This document shows positions 26,939-36,336 of a stretch of 64,000 nucleotides of DNA, piece after piece. The position numbers were made by a program, and so were the translations under genes. Every line of letters begins with the position of its first letter. Position 1 is the first letter of the stretch. Under the pieces are notes generated by a model. It had not been told where the DNA came from. It was given only the letters and a program-made list of their open reading frames with translations, and made no database searches. Source of the stretch: an archaeon SCG-AAA382B04 (GTDB lineage: Archaea; Halobacteriota; Methanonatronarchaeia; Methanonatronarchaeales; Methanonatronarchaeaceae); contig PZKD01000059.1 in the NCBI GenBank assembly GCA_003034855.1, positions 42,310 to 106,309 on the forward strand. Reading direction: 5' to 3'.

Positions 26939-27436
26939 TTAGGGAGAAATTTGTATTCTTCTATCCTCAGCTTGTTCAAATAACTTTTCACCATCTTTTT
27001 TATAGGTTTTTAATACAAAGTGGGTTACTGTATCTCTTACATTCTCTAGAGGGGAGATCTTTTCTGCAATGAAGTCAGCTATATCTCTCATTGAACCACC
27101 TTTTACTACAATCCTCAGGTCATATTCACCTGAAATTAACCTAATGTTTTCAACTTCAGGGAAACCAGCAATTCTTTCCGCTATTTTATCATACCCTCCT
27201 TCTCTTGACAACTCCACCTTTATATTAATTGACGCATAAGCCGGCTCTTTTTCCAATTTTTCCCAATTTATAACAGCTTTATACTTTTTAATATATCCAT
27301 TATTTTCTAAACCTTCAACCATCTCCTTCACTTCATCTTTATCTAAATCAACCATGTCTGACAAATTTTCTAGAGAAATTTTTCCATCATCTTGTAATAT
27401 ATTTAAAATTTCAGTTTCCTTTTCTCCAATTTCCAT
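26939..27436 (-). CDS. Lrp/AsnC family transcriptional regulator
   Basis: 165 residues from the ATG at 27436. N-terminal winged helix (KETEILNILQDDGKISLENL, VKEMVEGLENNGYIKKYKAV) and C-terminal RAM ligand-binding domain (VENIRLISGEYDLRIVVKGG). It probably senses an amino acid and controls the aminotransferase gene immediately downstream. Both appear to form a two-gene operon. Confidence 0.93.
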   Translation of the reverse strand: MEIGEKETEILNILQDDGKISLENLSDMVDLDKDEVKEMVEGLENNGYIKKYKAVINWEKLEKEPAYASINIKVELSREGGYDKIAERIAGFPEVENIRLISGEYDLRIVVKGGSMRDIADFIAEKISPLENVRDTVTHFVLKTYKKDGEKLFEQAEDRRIQISP

Positions 27437-27515
27437 AAAACAACCCACCAATTTTTCAAACTTCTTTTGGTTATTTTCCTACAAATATAATAATTATTTC
27501 TCTCTAAAGTAGAAC

Positions 27516-28865
27516 TTAATCTAAATCAGTTTTTTCTATAAATTTTGATAATGTCTCTTTTAGTGAAATGTTTTTTTCTTTAATTCTGTAATTTACTTTA
27601 ATTATTGGTTTTGGGGTGTCTATTATTTTTTCTAAGTTGAATGGTGAAGCTGAGACAATTACATCAAAATCTAGGTTATTTATAGTTTTTTCTAAGTCAT
27701 TTACTTGTTCATCGCTATATCCTATTGCTGGTAGGACATTTTTTAGGTCATCGTATTTTTTTAGTATTTTTCTAATTTCACCTGTTGCTCCTTTTTTGGG
27801 GTCTATTATTTTTCTTGCACCGAATTTTTTGGCTGCTACATAACCGGCTCCATATTTTGTGTCTCCATGTGTTAAAGTGGGTCCGTCTTCAATGACCAAC
27901 ACTTCTTTATCTTTAATCAATGAAGGATCTTCAACTTCTACTAATGAGTTTAGGTGTATTATTTTAGCTTGAGAATTAACTCTCTCAACATTGTTTTTAA
28001 CCTCCTTAATCTCCTTTTTTTCTGCACTATTCTCCTTGTTTATGAGCACGTAATCAGCTAATCGTAGATTGGATTCTCCTGGATGGTATTTTACTTCATC
28101 GCCAGCTCGAAGTGGGTCAGCAAGAACTAGGTGTAGATCTGGTTTAAAGAAGGGTAATTCATTGTTCCCTCCTTCCCATATTATTATATCAGCTTCCTCT
28201 TCTACTTCTTTCAGTATCTTTTTATAGTTAACTCCTGCATAAACAACATTTCCTTGTCTTAAGTGTTTTTCGTATTCTTCTCTTTCCTCTACAGTCACTT
28301 CAGCTTTTTCTAAATCCTCTAATGTTTCGAATCTCTGTATCTCTTGTTTAAGTAAATCACCATAGGGCATAGGTTCTCGTACAACGATAGTTTTATAGCC
28401 AAATTCTTTTAATATATTGGTTACTTTTTGAGAAACTTGTGACTTACCTATTCCTGTTCTAACTGCATCAATAGCTATTATTGGTGATTTAGATTTTAGC
28501 ATCATTTGTTTTGATCCAATTAATTTAAAGTCTGCTCCAGCAGCTAGGGCAATAGAGGCTTTGTGCATAACCTCCTTATGTGAAATATCTGAATAGGAAA
28601 AAACAACCTCATCAACATCTTTTTCCTTGATTAATCTTTCTAATCTATTTTCAGGATAGATGGGAATTGGTTCGTTATATTGTTCTCCTGCTAATTTAGA
28701 GGGGAATTCTCTGATAATTTCCTCATCAAGTTCCCCAAGGTTCTGATCCATTGCTTGTGTGAAACCAACTACTTTGTAGTTTTCTTTATTTTTATAACAA
28801 GTTAAGAAGTCATGAAAGTCCCGACCAGCAGCTCCCAGAATTAAAACATTTTTTTTGTCTTCCAT
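27516..28865 (-). CDS. cpgS: Cyclic 2,3-diphosphoglycerate synthetase
   Basis: 449 residues. N-terminal Rossmann segment (VLILGAAGRDFHDFLTCYKN), a P-loop-like segment DAVRTGIGKSQVSQKVTNIL (~residues 144-163), and the C-terminal IEDGPTLTHGDTKYGAGYVA motif identify the cDPG synthetase family. The enzyme makes cyclic 2,3-diphosphoglycerate from 2,3-DPG with ATP; in methanogens this is a thermoprotectant/osmolyte. Related proteins also occur in organisms without known cDPG, so the precise product is uncertain. It stands alone. Confidence 0.85.
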   Translation of the reverse strand: MEDKKNVLILGAAGRDFHDFLTCYKNKENYKVVGFTQAMDQNLGELDEEIIREFPSKLAGEQYNEPIPIYPENRLERLIKEKDVDEVVFSYSDISHKEVMHKASIALAAGADFKLIGSKQMMLKSKSPIIAIDAVRTGIGKSQVSQKVTNILKEFGYKTIVVREPMPYGDLLKQEIQRFETLEDLEKAEVTVEEREEYEKHLRQGNVVYAGVNYKKILKEVEEEADIIIWEGGNNELPFFKPDLHLVLADPLRAGDEVKYHPGESNLRLADYVLINKENSAEKKEIKEVKNNVERVNSQAKIIHLNSLVEVEDPSLIKDKEVLVIEDGPTLTHGDTKYGAGYVAAKKFGARKIIDPKKGATGEIRKILKKYDDLKNVLPAIGYSDEQVNDLEKTINNLDFDVIVSASPFNLEKIIDTPKPIIKVNYRIKEKNISLKETLSKFIEKTDLD

Positions 28866-29093
28866 TTTAGCCCTAGTATTAAGTTATTTTATATCTTATT
28901 TGAAAATTACGACCTAACTAACTAAAACACGATAGGCAACATAGAAAATGAAGTATTTTTTCTTTTAAATATTTGAGCAAGTTTTTAAAATAATAACCGT
29001 TGTCTTAATGATCCACTTATCAGTTAATCGAGAAATTTAGGAAAATTATTCACATTTAATTGGTATAAATAATAAAAAATTAAAAGATTGGTT

Positions 29094-29465
29094 TTAGACT
29101 AGGTCGTCGGCTATTCCTGCAGCTACAGGTATCCTTGTCTTATTACCCTTATAAGCCGTGAACATCAAATAAACCCATAATATGAACGTTATCAACATTA
29201 TTAACAAACTTAAAAGACCAATTATCATCGAAATAACTCCAGATACAAGTCCACCGACACCCAAAGCTATTCCTCCACTTATAACACTTAGTATTATGTT
29301 AATAACAAATATTGCTGCAAAAACAACAATCGACTGCGCCGCATGAAACCTAACGAACTCATTGTCCTTCTCTATCAACAACAGGATAATGCCCGTTATT
29401 AAACCCAAAAGATAAGCCAAAGCACCTGCAATATTTTCATCCAAACCAGAACTAGTTTCACTCAT
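29094..29465 (-). CDS. DUF4870 (Tic20-like) membrane protein
   Basis: 123 residues with four hydrophobic segments. The family signature is seen in NIAGALAYLLGLITGIILLL followed by IEKDNEFVRFHAAQSIVVF. A glycine-rich central part (VISGGIALGVGGLVSGVISM) and a final membrane helix follow. Function of the family is not established; some members influence membrane protein or heat-stress behaviour. It stands alone before a zone of decaying genes. Confidence 0.88.
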   Translation of the reverse strand: MSETSSGLDENIAGALAYLLGLITGIILLLIEKDNEFVRFHAAQSIVVFAAIFVINIILSVISGGIALGVGGLVSGVISMIIGLLSLLIMLITFILWVYLMFTAYKGNKTRIPVAAGIADDLV

Positions 29466-29543
29466 ATATCAAAATACCTCCAAATTTTTTATCCAATCCC
29501 ATATTAGTTTCTTTCATATTACCTCATCCTCACATCCCCCAAA

Positions 29544-29930
29544 TCATTCTATACCTGAGGAATCTTTTGGTCCTTTGATGATGCCAACAGTTGTCTGGCC
29601 ATTAGACTGAATAATTACTATAGCCATGCCCTCATCTCCTTTCTCTAGGATAACACCGGACTCATATCCGCCCATGGATTCCTCGTATTCAGCTACGACT
29701 TCCCAACCTGCAGTCTGTGCAGACTGTTTTAAGTCATCTAGAACTTAAGATGAATCTCCCGTCTCTACAACATACTGTGTCATTGTAACTCCTTCCTCCT
29801 GAGTTGTTGTCGTCTTCTCATAATTAGAGGGAATGGAAATTCCACCAGGTCCACTAGAAGAGCCTAAGCAACCACTAAATGCAACGCCACCAACCAATAA
29901 TACTACTAATACAAACAATATCTTCTTCAT
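29544..29930 (-). pseudogene. Lipoprotein gene with one in-frame stop
   Basis: The frame starts MKKILFVLVVLLVGGVAFSG and C21 with a lipobox-like GVAFSGC, so the product would be a lipid-anchored secreted protein. After 61 codons a TAA (29745-29747) interrupts the frame, which then stays open for another 66 codons (VLDDLKQSAQTAGWEVVAEY on to IIQSNGQTTVGIIKGPKDSS) up to a TGA at 29544. Length 127 residues without the stop. Codon pattern continues across the stop, so this is a recent nonsense mutation, a sequencing error or readthrough. Family unknown. Confidence 0.75.
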
Positions 29931-30156
29931 CAGGTCCTTCTTCCAATAAAAGGAAAAAATTAAACCCTTTTATCGGATTCCTTAGTGACTTTAAAATCCC
30001 TAAGTTAACCTATACTAACTAATAGTTATATACCTTTCCTAATTAGAAGGATAAAGCCACTTAGAACAAAAAAAATTTACAAATTGAAAAACCTGTTAAC
30101 TACCTCAGATCCTCAAAAGAGTTAAATCAATATCCTTCTCAGTTTCTATTCTTTTT

Positions 30157-30190
30157 GACATCCTCCTCTCCCTAAAGAAAGAGGTCTTAC
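30157..30190. repeat. IS200/IS605-type end relic (hairpin)
   Basis: GACATCCTCCTCTCCCTAAA followed by GAAAGAGGTCTTAC. CCTCTCC/..AGAGG can fold as a hairpin. GACATCCTCC plus hairpin is the familiar right-end form of IS605-group elements. It lies between two broken secreted-protein genes; no transposase is adjacent. Confidence 0.5.
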
Positions 30191-30209
30191 CCCTAAAAGT
30201 CTTTACTTA

Positions 30210-31079
30210 CTAACCTGTGTATCTGAAAATAAGACATTCCTTGTCTGTAGTATTGGATATTTTGTCATTTACATTTAATTCAAATCTGTAAAATCCTCTA
30301 TTCCAACTATCAGGTGTTGAAAAACCTCCAGGAGTCACTATATGATCTCTTGCCACAAGAGGTCTTTTACGTCCACCACTAAGACCAGTTTTCACGTCTC
30401 CATTTGGTCCAATCACTTTAAACTGATACCTGAAATCAACATTTCCTCCCTTTTTCCGTTAAATTATGTATTTCATAGTAATAAGCTACAGAATCCCAGT
30501 TCCCAAACTGTGGAGAAACTCCTCCAGGGTCAGGAGCTTGAGCCTTATCAGCGAAATAAAAACTTTTAATTTCAACTCCCTCTTCCCTAACTTCTGAACA
30601 ATTAAACAAGTCACTTGAAAAAGAGGGGTTCACAGACTTTACCGAGAGATTCAACTTCCCATGATAAGTTAAACTATAAGTTCCTTCACCATTCTTCGCG
30701 ATTTCATTAGCTTTCTCCACAAGACCAAGATATCTTTCCGGAGAATTAGCCACACCAATTCAAGAACCATTAAAATAACCGTAAAATTTTTTTTCCTCCC
30801 CATTGTAAATCATAACTTCATCACTGTTTAATTTGTCAATCCTGAAATTAGTTTTATTCGATTGAATATTATTAGCCCTTAAACGGAAAGGAGTCCGAAT
30901 AAGTCCATTAAGATCATAATCCGTTACCTTAAAATCTAAACTACTAACCTCACTAACACCCCTATTGCCATCACCATTATCACCTTCTTGGAAAACACAA
31001 TCAGAAAAACCTAAAGATAAAGCCAAAACCAAAAAAAAACAAAGATAAACACAATTTTTCTCTCAGACAACCAAGTCAT
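30210..31079 (-). pseudogene. Broken secreted/lipoprotein gene
   Basis: Pieces on one strand join into one protein of about 285 residues. An ATG at 31079 opens MTWLSERKIVFIFVFF; a 9-T run near 31031-31040 shifts the frame, after which LVLALSLGFSDC completes a lipoprotein-like signal. An in-frame TGA at 30760 separates EEKKFYGYFNGS from IGVANSPERYLGLVEKANEI. A further shift at a GGG run near 30455 joins EIHNLTEKGG to NVDFRYQFKVIGPNGDVKTG and the end SNTTDKECLIFRYTG. Three lesions make it a pseudogene, unless the homopolymer counts are sequencing errors. Family not recognised. Confidence 0.7.
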
Positions 31080-31167
31080 CCTCTATACAACTAATTCCTC
31101 TAATAAAAAATAACTAAAAAACAAAAATAAATCTTACGAAATAAAGAACAAATTCAAATAAAATATC

Positions 31168-31270
31168 AAAATAGCTTAAACATCTAAAAAACATACGAGA
31201 AAGATTTTGAAATAATTTCGAGTGGTTTAGAGAACAAATTTAACTATTTAGGTAATTTATGCGGGATCCG
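31168..31270 (+). pseudogene. Decayed copy of the CcdA-like gene end next to tRNA-Leu
   Basis: About 96 bases align at roughly 77% identity (counted by eye) with 34472-34570, the 3' part of the CcdA-like gene and first bases of the tRNA-Leu. Its reading is NSLNI-stop-KTYEKDFEIISSGLENKF, then NYLGNLCG, against NGLNISKTCEKALKAISSDL, ENKFNRLGVLCG. It ends at ATGCGGG, the tRNA-Leu 3' edge, then diverges. This looks like a degenerate attachment-site copy bounding the 3.3 kb up to 34565. Confidence 0.6.
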
Positions 31271-31337
31271 GGATTACCACGCCAATTTACCAGTAAATCT
31301 TTTCTTTTTTTATTAATTCCTTTTAAATTACTTTTTT

Positions 31338-32314
31338 GGCTCTGTTGCAACCTTTCTCGGAACTTACTTGAACTTTTCGGTAAGAATTGGGTTTGGGGAT
31401 GGGATAGTTGCAGCAGTTGGATTTGGAGCTGGATCTAGATGAACTCCTCGGAGACAGAGGTTCTAGAGATTTGTCGAAGAGATCAAACGTTTGGTGGCTA
31501 GGGAGGTTCCAAGGTATTCTTCCAAATATTCGAGAAGAGACTATAGTTTGAGGCAGCATGCTGTTCTTGTGTGCCTAAAAATAAAAAAGGAAGACACATA
31601 CAGAGAGATCGTTGATGAAGCTGTGGATATGGTGCGTATTAGAAGTGAACCCCAACCTGGACGAGATCCCCCTATCCTTCAACGCTCTGTAGAGCATTCA
31701 ACAAACTTTCGATGAAGACATGGAGAACTCTCCTAAGACTCATCACAAAGAAGCTGGATCTCACCAGAGTTGCAGGCAATAGACGCCTCAGGGTTCTAGA
31801 GGAGCTATGCATCAAGACATTACACAGAGAGAACCAAGATGAAGTTAAGCTCGTTAAAGACAACACTCCTTGTAGACGCAAACGGAGCGATAGTTGACCT
31901 TCACATAACGACAACTAGAAAACATGACACAAAGATAGCTCCCTTCCCTCATTAAACGCAGCTCCAACTGAATAGACGTCCTTTTAGGAGACAAAGGAAT
32001 GCGACGACAAAAAGTTGAGAGAGCTATGCCTCAAGGAGGACATAAAGCCAATAATCAAGTATAAGGAGTTCACTGAGGAGCATAAAAAACTTAACCGGGA
32101 GCTTGAAGACTACGAGAGGAGAAACATAAACGAATGTGTCAACTCCTCGTTGAAGAGAAAGCATCGGCTCCCACGTCAGCTCAAGATCTTGGTGGAAACA
32201 ATTCAGAGAAATAACAGTAAAATGTCTAGTACAGAACATAGAGAAATCAGTAAATTATCTCGCGACCTTAACCTTTATAATTTCAGGTCAACTCAAAAGG
32301 GTTGCAACATAGCC
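31338..32314 (+). mobile_element. IS5-family (ISH1-like) insertion sequence, ends intact
   Basis: 977-bp element. Left end GGCTCTGTTGCAACCTTT at 31338-31355 and right end AAAGGGTTGCAACATAGCC at 32296-32314 form imperfect terminal inverted repeats. An 8-bp direct repeat ACTTTTTT lies at 31330-31337 and 32315-32322, a target duplication of the length usual for the ISH1 group. The ends and duplication are intact although the transposase inside is dead. Confidence 0.85.
31440..32280 (+). pseudogene. IS5/ISH1-type transposase, multiply frameshifted
   Basis: Fragments in shifting frames read like one ~270-residue DDE transposase: VAREVPRYSSKYSRRDYSLR, QHAVLVCLKIKKEDTYREIV, then LLVDANGAIVDLHITTTRKH with DTKIAP, then LLGDKG, LRELCLKEDIKPIIKYKEFT and INECVNSSLKRKHRLPRQLK. 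These follow the order found in haloarchaeal IS5-family transposases. Several stops and frame changes show it is nonfunctional. It occupies the IS at 31338-32314. Confidence 0.8.
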
Positions 32315-32447
32315 ACTTTTTTTTATTTCTCCAAAATAGAATTGATATTATTAATATAGCTATAATTGATGTGAGAGAAGTGAACCCAGGGCCTTCTTAA
32401 TGTTTATTGATACAGTGTCCTTTTCATACTCAATAACCCTTTTTGTA

Positions 32448-33290
32448 CTAAAGATCTCTTCTCTTAAAAAAGAAATAAGCCAAAATTGCTGGAATCAAAA
32501 ACCACAAAAGCTGGATCACAACCAAAAACTCAAGGTTCAAATAGCTTGGAACATCCATAGCGTAACCAAAAGCTTTTTCTAGTCCAAAGGCCTGCATAGC
32601 TGAAGTTCCATGCATATCCATTGGACTAACAACAATCGATTTCCACATCCAACCTGGAAGAGTTGACTCTGAACCCATCAGTTGCTCCAAAGTTCCGCCC
32701 GTGGAAAGATAGATTCCAAAAACAATTGTTCCATAAATCATTGACCAGAAAAATATCAATATACCAGCACCTATCGAAGTAGAGCGCTTCTTACAGACAG
32801 CTGAAAAAAATATAGACAGACTTAAATAAATACCTCCAAGAAGTATAGACAAAAGTATGAACACCATATATGGAGTTGTATTTTCAATTCCTGCAAACAC
32901 AGCGATAACAATTCCACCCAAACCAAAGCCAAATGCTATTGAAGCTATCAGAACCAAGGAAAGTCCCAAGAACTTACCAACCAGTACTTCGCCCCTAGTT
33001 ATAGGATAAGAAAGAACCAATGGCAGAGCCCCATTCTCACCTTCACCAGAAATCGTAGAATATCCCAGCATTATTGCTATTAGGGGAATAAGAATTGATG
33101 AAATACTTAATAAAGTGCTCACAGTTCCCTGTAACCTACCAAACAATTCTTCACCTGCTTTACCTCCAGTGAGATAGGATGCAGCAATCGTTAATACAAC
33201 AAATATGAATGTAAGAGCAATTATCCATCTATTTCTTATATGGTCTCGGAACTCCTTTTTGGCAATAGCCCAAACCTTTGATGTTTTCAT
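32448..33290 (-). CDS. ABC-2 type transporter permease (NosY-like)
   Basis: 280 residues with six predicted membrane segments. The N-terminus KTSKVWAIAKKEFRDHIRNR and GYSTISGEGENGALPLVLSY with PITRGEVLVGKFLG are typical of ABC-2 permeases of the NosY type. Pairs with the ATPase gene upstream (ATGA overlap). Probably an exporter; substrate not identifiable. No NosD-like periplasmic partner is adjacent. Both genes lie between the tRNA-Leu and its decayed flank copy, so they may be cargo of an old integrated element. Confidence 0.88.
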   Translation of the reverse strand: MKTSKVWAIAKKEFRDHIRNRWIIALTFIFVVLTIAASYLTGGKAGEELFGRLQGTVSTLLSISSILIPLIAIMLGYSTISGEGENGALPLVLSYPITRGEVLVGKFLGLSLVLIASIAFGFGLGGIVIAVFAGIENTTPYMVFILLSILLGGIYLSLSIFFSAVCKKRSTSIGAGILIFFWSMIYGTIVFGIYLSTGGTLEQLMGSESTLPGWMWKSIVVSPMDMHGTSAMQAFGLEKAFGYAMDVPSYLNLEFLVVIQLLWFLIPAILAYFFFKRRDL

Positions 33291-34204
33291 TCTTCTTCCT
33301 CCTTCGAAATCAGTCTAACAAATGCATCTTCCAGTGAAGGTTGAACTGTTTCGAAATCATCAATTTCCATTCCTTCTTCTTCAAGCTTTGCTAAAACTCT
33401 TGAGCGAGCATTTGGGTCACATTCAATTGTAAATTTGTTTTCGCTTGCATCTATTGATTCAATTTCATGCATCTCTTGCAAAACACTAGGTATCTCCCCA
33501 TTCAATCCTGGAATATTTATAATGAGCTTTGGCTTTATCTGTAGATATTCATTAAGGTTTTGAACACTGTCTTCAGCTATCTTTTTCCCATTATCAATTA
33601 TTGAAACTCTATCGGAGAGATTCTGCACCTCATTTAGGTTGTGGGATGAAAAGAAAATTGTGGCACCTTCCTCGTTTAATTTCTTTATCTTCTCTCTCAC
33701 AACCTTAACCCATCTAGGGTCCAGGCCAGAAAGAGGTTCATCAAGAATATATATCTCGGGATCACCAACCATTGCTTGAGCTATTCCCAAAAGCTGAATC
33801 ATTCCTTTTGAAAAATCACCAACCCTTTTGTCTGCTTCATCTAACAAACCGACTTGATCTAGGAGAGAATCAGTCGGAGGTTTCACTCCCCTTAGTTCGC
33901 CAAAGAAATCTAGGGTTTGTCTTGCTGTTAGGTTGTTATAGAAAAAAAGTCTTTCAGGCAAATAACCTATTTTCTCTTTTGCTTTCCTACCGTCCTCTCG
34001 AATGTCGAAGCCACCGATTCCTATTTCCCCATCGCTATGTATTAAACCCAACATTGATTTTATAGTTGTACTCTTACCTGCTCCGTTGGGGCCCAAGAAT
34101 CCATAGATTTCGCCCTCTTTAACTTCAAATGAAACGTCCTTTACCGCCCTAAATCCATCGTATTCCTTCACTAAATTCTTTACACTAATTACCCTATCAA
34201 GCAT
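33287..34204 (-). CDS. ABC transporter ATP-binding protein (NosF-like)
   Basis: 305 residues from the ATG at 34204 (GTG codons upstream are also in frame). Walker A GPNGAGKST, signature FSKGMIQ (SKGM instead of SGG, as in many ABC-2 ATPases), Walker B IYILDEPLSGLDP and switch histidine in FFSSHN. A C-terminal ~80-residue domain (ITISGLNGEIP-like; KFTIECDPNARSRVLAKLEE) ends QPSLEDAFVRLI, typical of drug/nitrous-oxide type exporters. It powers the permease encoded downstream. Confidence 0.93.
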   Translation of the reverse strand: MLDRVISVKNLVKEYDGFRAVKDVSFEVKEGEIYGFLGPNGAGKSTTIKSMLGLIHSDGEIGIGGFDIREDGRKAKEKIGYLPERLFFYNNLTARQTLDFFGELRGVKPPTDSLLDQVGLLDEADKRVGDFSKGMIQLLGIAQAMVGDPEIYILDEPLSGLDPRWVKVVREKIKKLNEEGATIFFSSHNLNEVQNLSDRVSIIDNGKKIAEDSVQNLNEYLQIKPKLIINIPGLNGEIPSVLQEMHEIESIDASENKFTIECDPNARSRVLAKLEEEGMEIDDFETVQPSLEDAFVRLISKEEEE

Positions 34205-34408
34205 TTCTCTTTCCACCAAACCAAAGACAAAGCAACTTTCAAAAACTATTTCTTATATTTTGGAAGAAAAGATATTAAATCTTTTCACATTTTTTTTCTA
34301 CCTTCTATTAATCCTAAATTCCTACTAATCCAAAACATACACCCCTACAACAAGCCTAGAACCAAACTATTTATAATTAAGCCAAAAGACCTAGAGCCTG
34401 ATCCAAAA

Positions 34409-34678
<270 letters not shown>

Positions 34679-34775
34679 TATAAAACAACGGCGTATTTTC
34701 TTTATAAGATTATTCTTCTTTAAGTTAATCAAATGGTGGTCTCAATTTTTGGATAATGAAGAGAAACTCATTTTT

Positions 34776-35616
34776 TTATTCGATAACTAGCCAAGGAACG
34801 GTTCTCAGGAAATCATAGTTTTTTCCTCTAGGATGCCCCCATAAATCATCTCTTCCAAATCCTTCTCCATGATCAGCTGTAATGATTATCTTTCCATCAA
34901 CCTCTCTCACCAGATTCTCCACTGATTCTAGCACAATCTCAAGGTTATGTCTATAATGTTTTTTAATTTCTCCCGAATCATCTTTTCTCCAAGCTTCTTC
35001 AAACGGATTTCTGGGTTTAAGTCCAAATAAGTTTCTCAATCTCCAATAGTTAGTTTTTCCTATTTTTTCTCGAAATCTGGGCCTAAACCATCTTCTAAGT
35101 TTTTTAACCAATCCTCTTTCTTTGCCAGCTTTATTCTTCACTCTAAAGATCGTGTTACCCCAGGTGCCTACCGAGTTTTGAGATAAATATGGTAAATGTG
35201 GTTGGATATAGTGAAGGATTTTTTTTGTTTTTGTCTTTGTTTTGGCTTTCAAAATATGCCATGTTTACTTCATGTGGGTGGACAGTTCCTATTGATTCAT
35301 CCCATCCATCCAGCCAAACATCAATTGTGTGAGAAAAGTGGTTGGTCGCTTTCCAATCATAACTAAACTTTGGGTTACACTCCGACAAAGTTAGTCCAAA
35401 GCTATTGACATAGGGATTGGAAGAAATATAGGTTAAGTCATATTTATCCGTGAATGTTTTAGTTAACCATTCTCCAGTATTTGATCCTCTACTCTTTCTT
35501 TTCTCAAGCTCTCCTGAAAAATAATCCTGATAAATTTCCCTAAAGAAATCAAATCTACACGCATCAAGGATGATTAATATATCCCAGCTTTCTTCAAAGA
35601 TGTTCTGATACCTCAT
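34776..35616 (-). pseudogene. Sulfatase-like hydrolase, one frameshift
   Basis: Two overlapping frames join into one ~270-residue alkaline-phosphatase-superfamily protein. First part: ESWDILIILDACRFDFFREI (metal-binding Asp), EWLTKTFTDKYDLTYISSNP, TVHPHEVNMAYFESQNKDKN. Second part: ILHYIQPHLPYLSQN through KIIITADHGEGFGRDDLWGH (conserved DH metal ligands) to TVPWLVIE. The shift occurs at an 8-T run at 35219-35226. It could be a real frameshift, a homopolymer sequencing error, or slippage. Family members cleave sulfate or phosphate esters; substrate unknown. Confidence 0.75.
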
Positions 35617-35680
35617 CTATAATCGTTATTATTAATAATAAAAGTTAATGATAACTCTATTTGATCTCCCTCCCTGTTAC

Positions 35681-36143
35681 CTCCACCGCCTATAGTACAT
35701 AGTACATAGTACATAGTATAATAGGCATATTAATAATACGATTATAGTTCCATTAATAAATTTAAATTTTAAATGTAAAATGTAACATGTAACATGTAAA
35801 GTGTTCTAGTATATATTAAAGTACTAAAATAAAAATTAATTAGTACTTAGTACTTTAATTAGTACTTAGTACTTTAATATTAGTATAGAAAAAGAAAAAG
35901 TACTTAATATTAATTTAATTACTTTGTTACTAATTTTACTATTAAATGTTAAGGTGAAAACATAATAGTGAAACACTTTACATCTATTATAATTACATAA
36001 TCAATTAGTAACCTTTTATTTAGTAATTAGTGTACTGAAATTTGTAAACTTAGAAAGTAATGAATGTAGTAATTATGGATTATGGATTATAGTCGTATTT
36101 ACAATAACCTTATACTATTATTATATATTAATGGGCGGTGGAA
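35681..36143. repeat. AT block bounded by CCACCGCC/GGCGGTGG inverted repeats
   Basis: CTCCACCGCCTAT at 35681-35693 is an imperfect inverse of ATGGGCGGTGGAA at 36131-36143 (11 of 13 positions pair). The 437 bases between are almost purely A/T and built of short reiterated words: three AGTACAT heptamers (35694-35714), TAACATG repeats near 35780, TAGTACTTAGTACTTTAAT duplicates near 35840-35880, and TTATGGATTATGG near 36073. A MITE-like element or a regulatory AT island are both possible. Confidence 0.5.
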
Positions 36144-36298
36144 TGAGCCATTGGAGAGAAGATGACAATTTTTTGCTCTATCCTTAAATAGACTCTTATC
36201 CTAAATTCTTAGGTAGTTCTTTTATAAGTGAAAAGGGGTATCTGCTGTATATAATATTATATTTAGTAATGAAGATATTTTTCTAAGCAAACTAAGGT

Positions 36299-36336
36299 AA
36301 ATTTTGGGAATTTCAATAAATTTTGGGAATTTCAAT
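36299..36336. repeat. 19-bp tandem repeat, two copies
   Basis: AAATTTTGGGAATTTCAAT occurs twice in direct succession (36299-36317 and 36318-36336) without mismatches. Each unit holds a near-palindrome (AAATTTT..AATTT). No gene is adjacent. Confidence 0.8.

Noticed and set aside
31672..31914. 80-residue minus-strand frame inside the insertion sequence
   Set aside because: Antisense shadow of the transposase pseudogene.
35691..35880. Possible CRISPR-like array in the AT-rich island
   Set aside because: Repeats are 7-19 bases, adjacent or overlapping, without unique spacers of constant length, and no cas genes are in the window.
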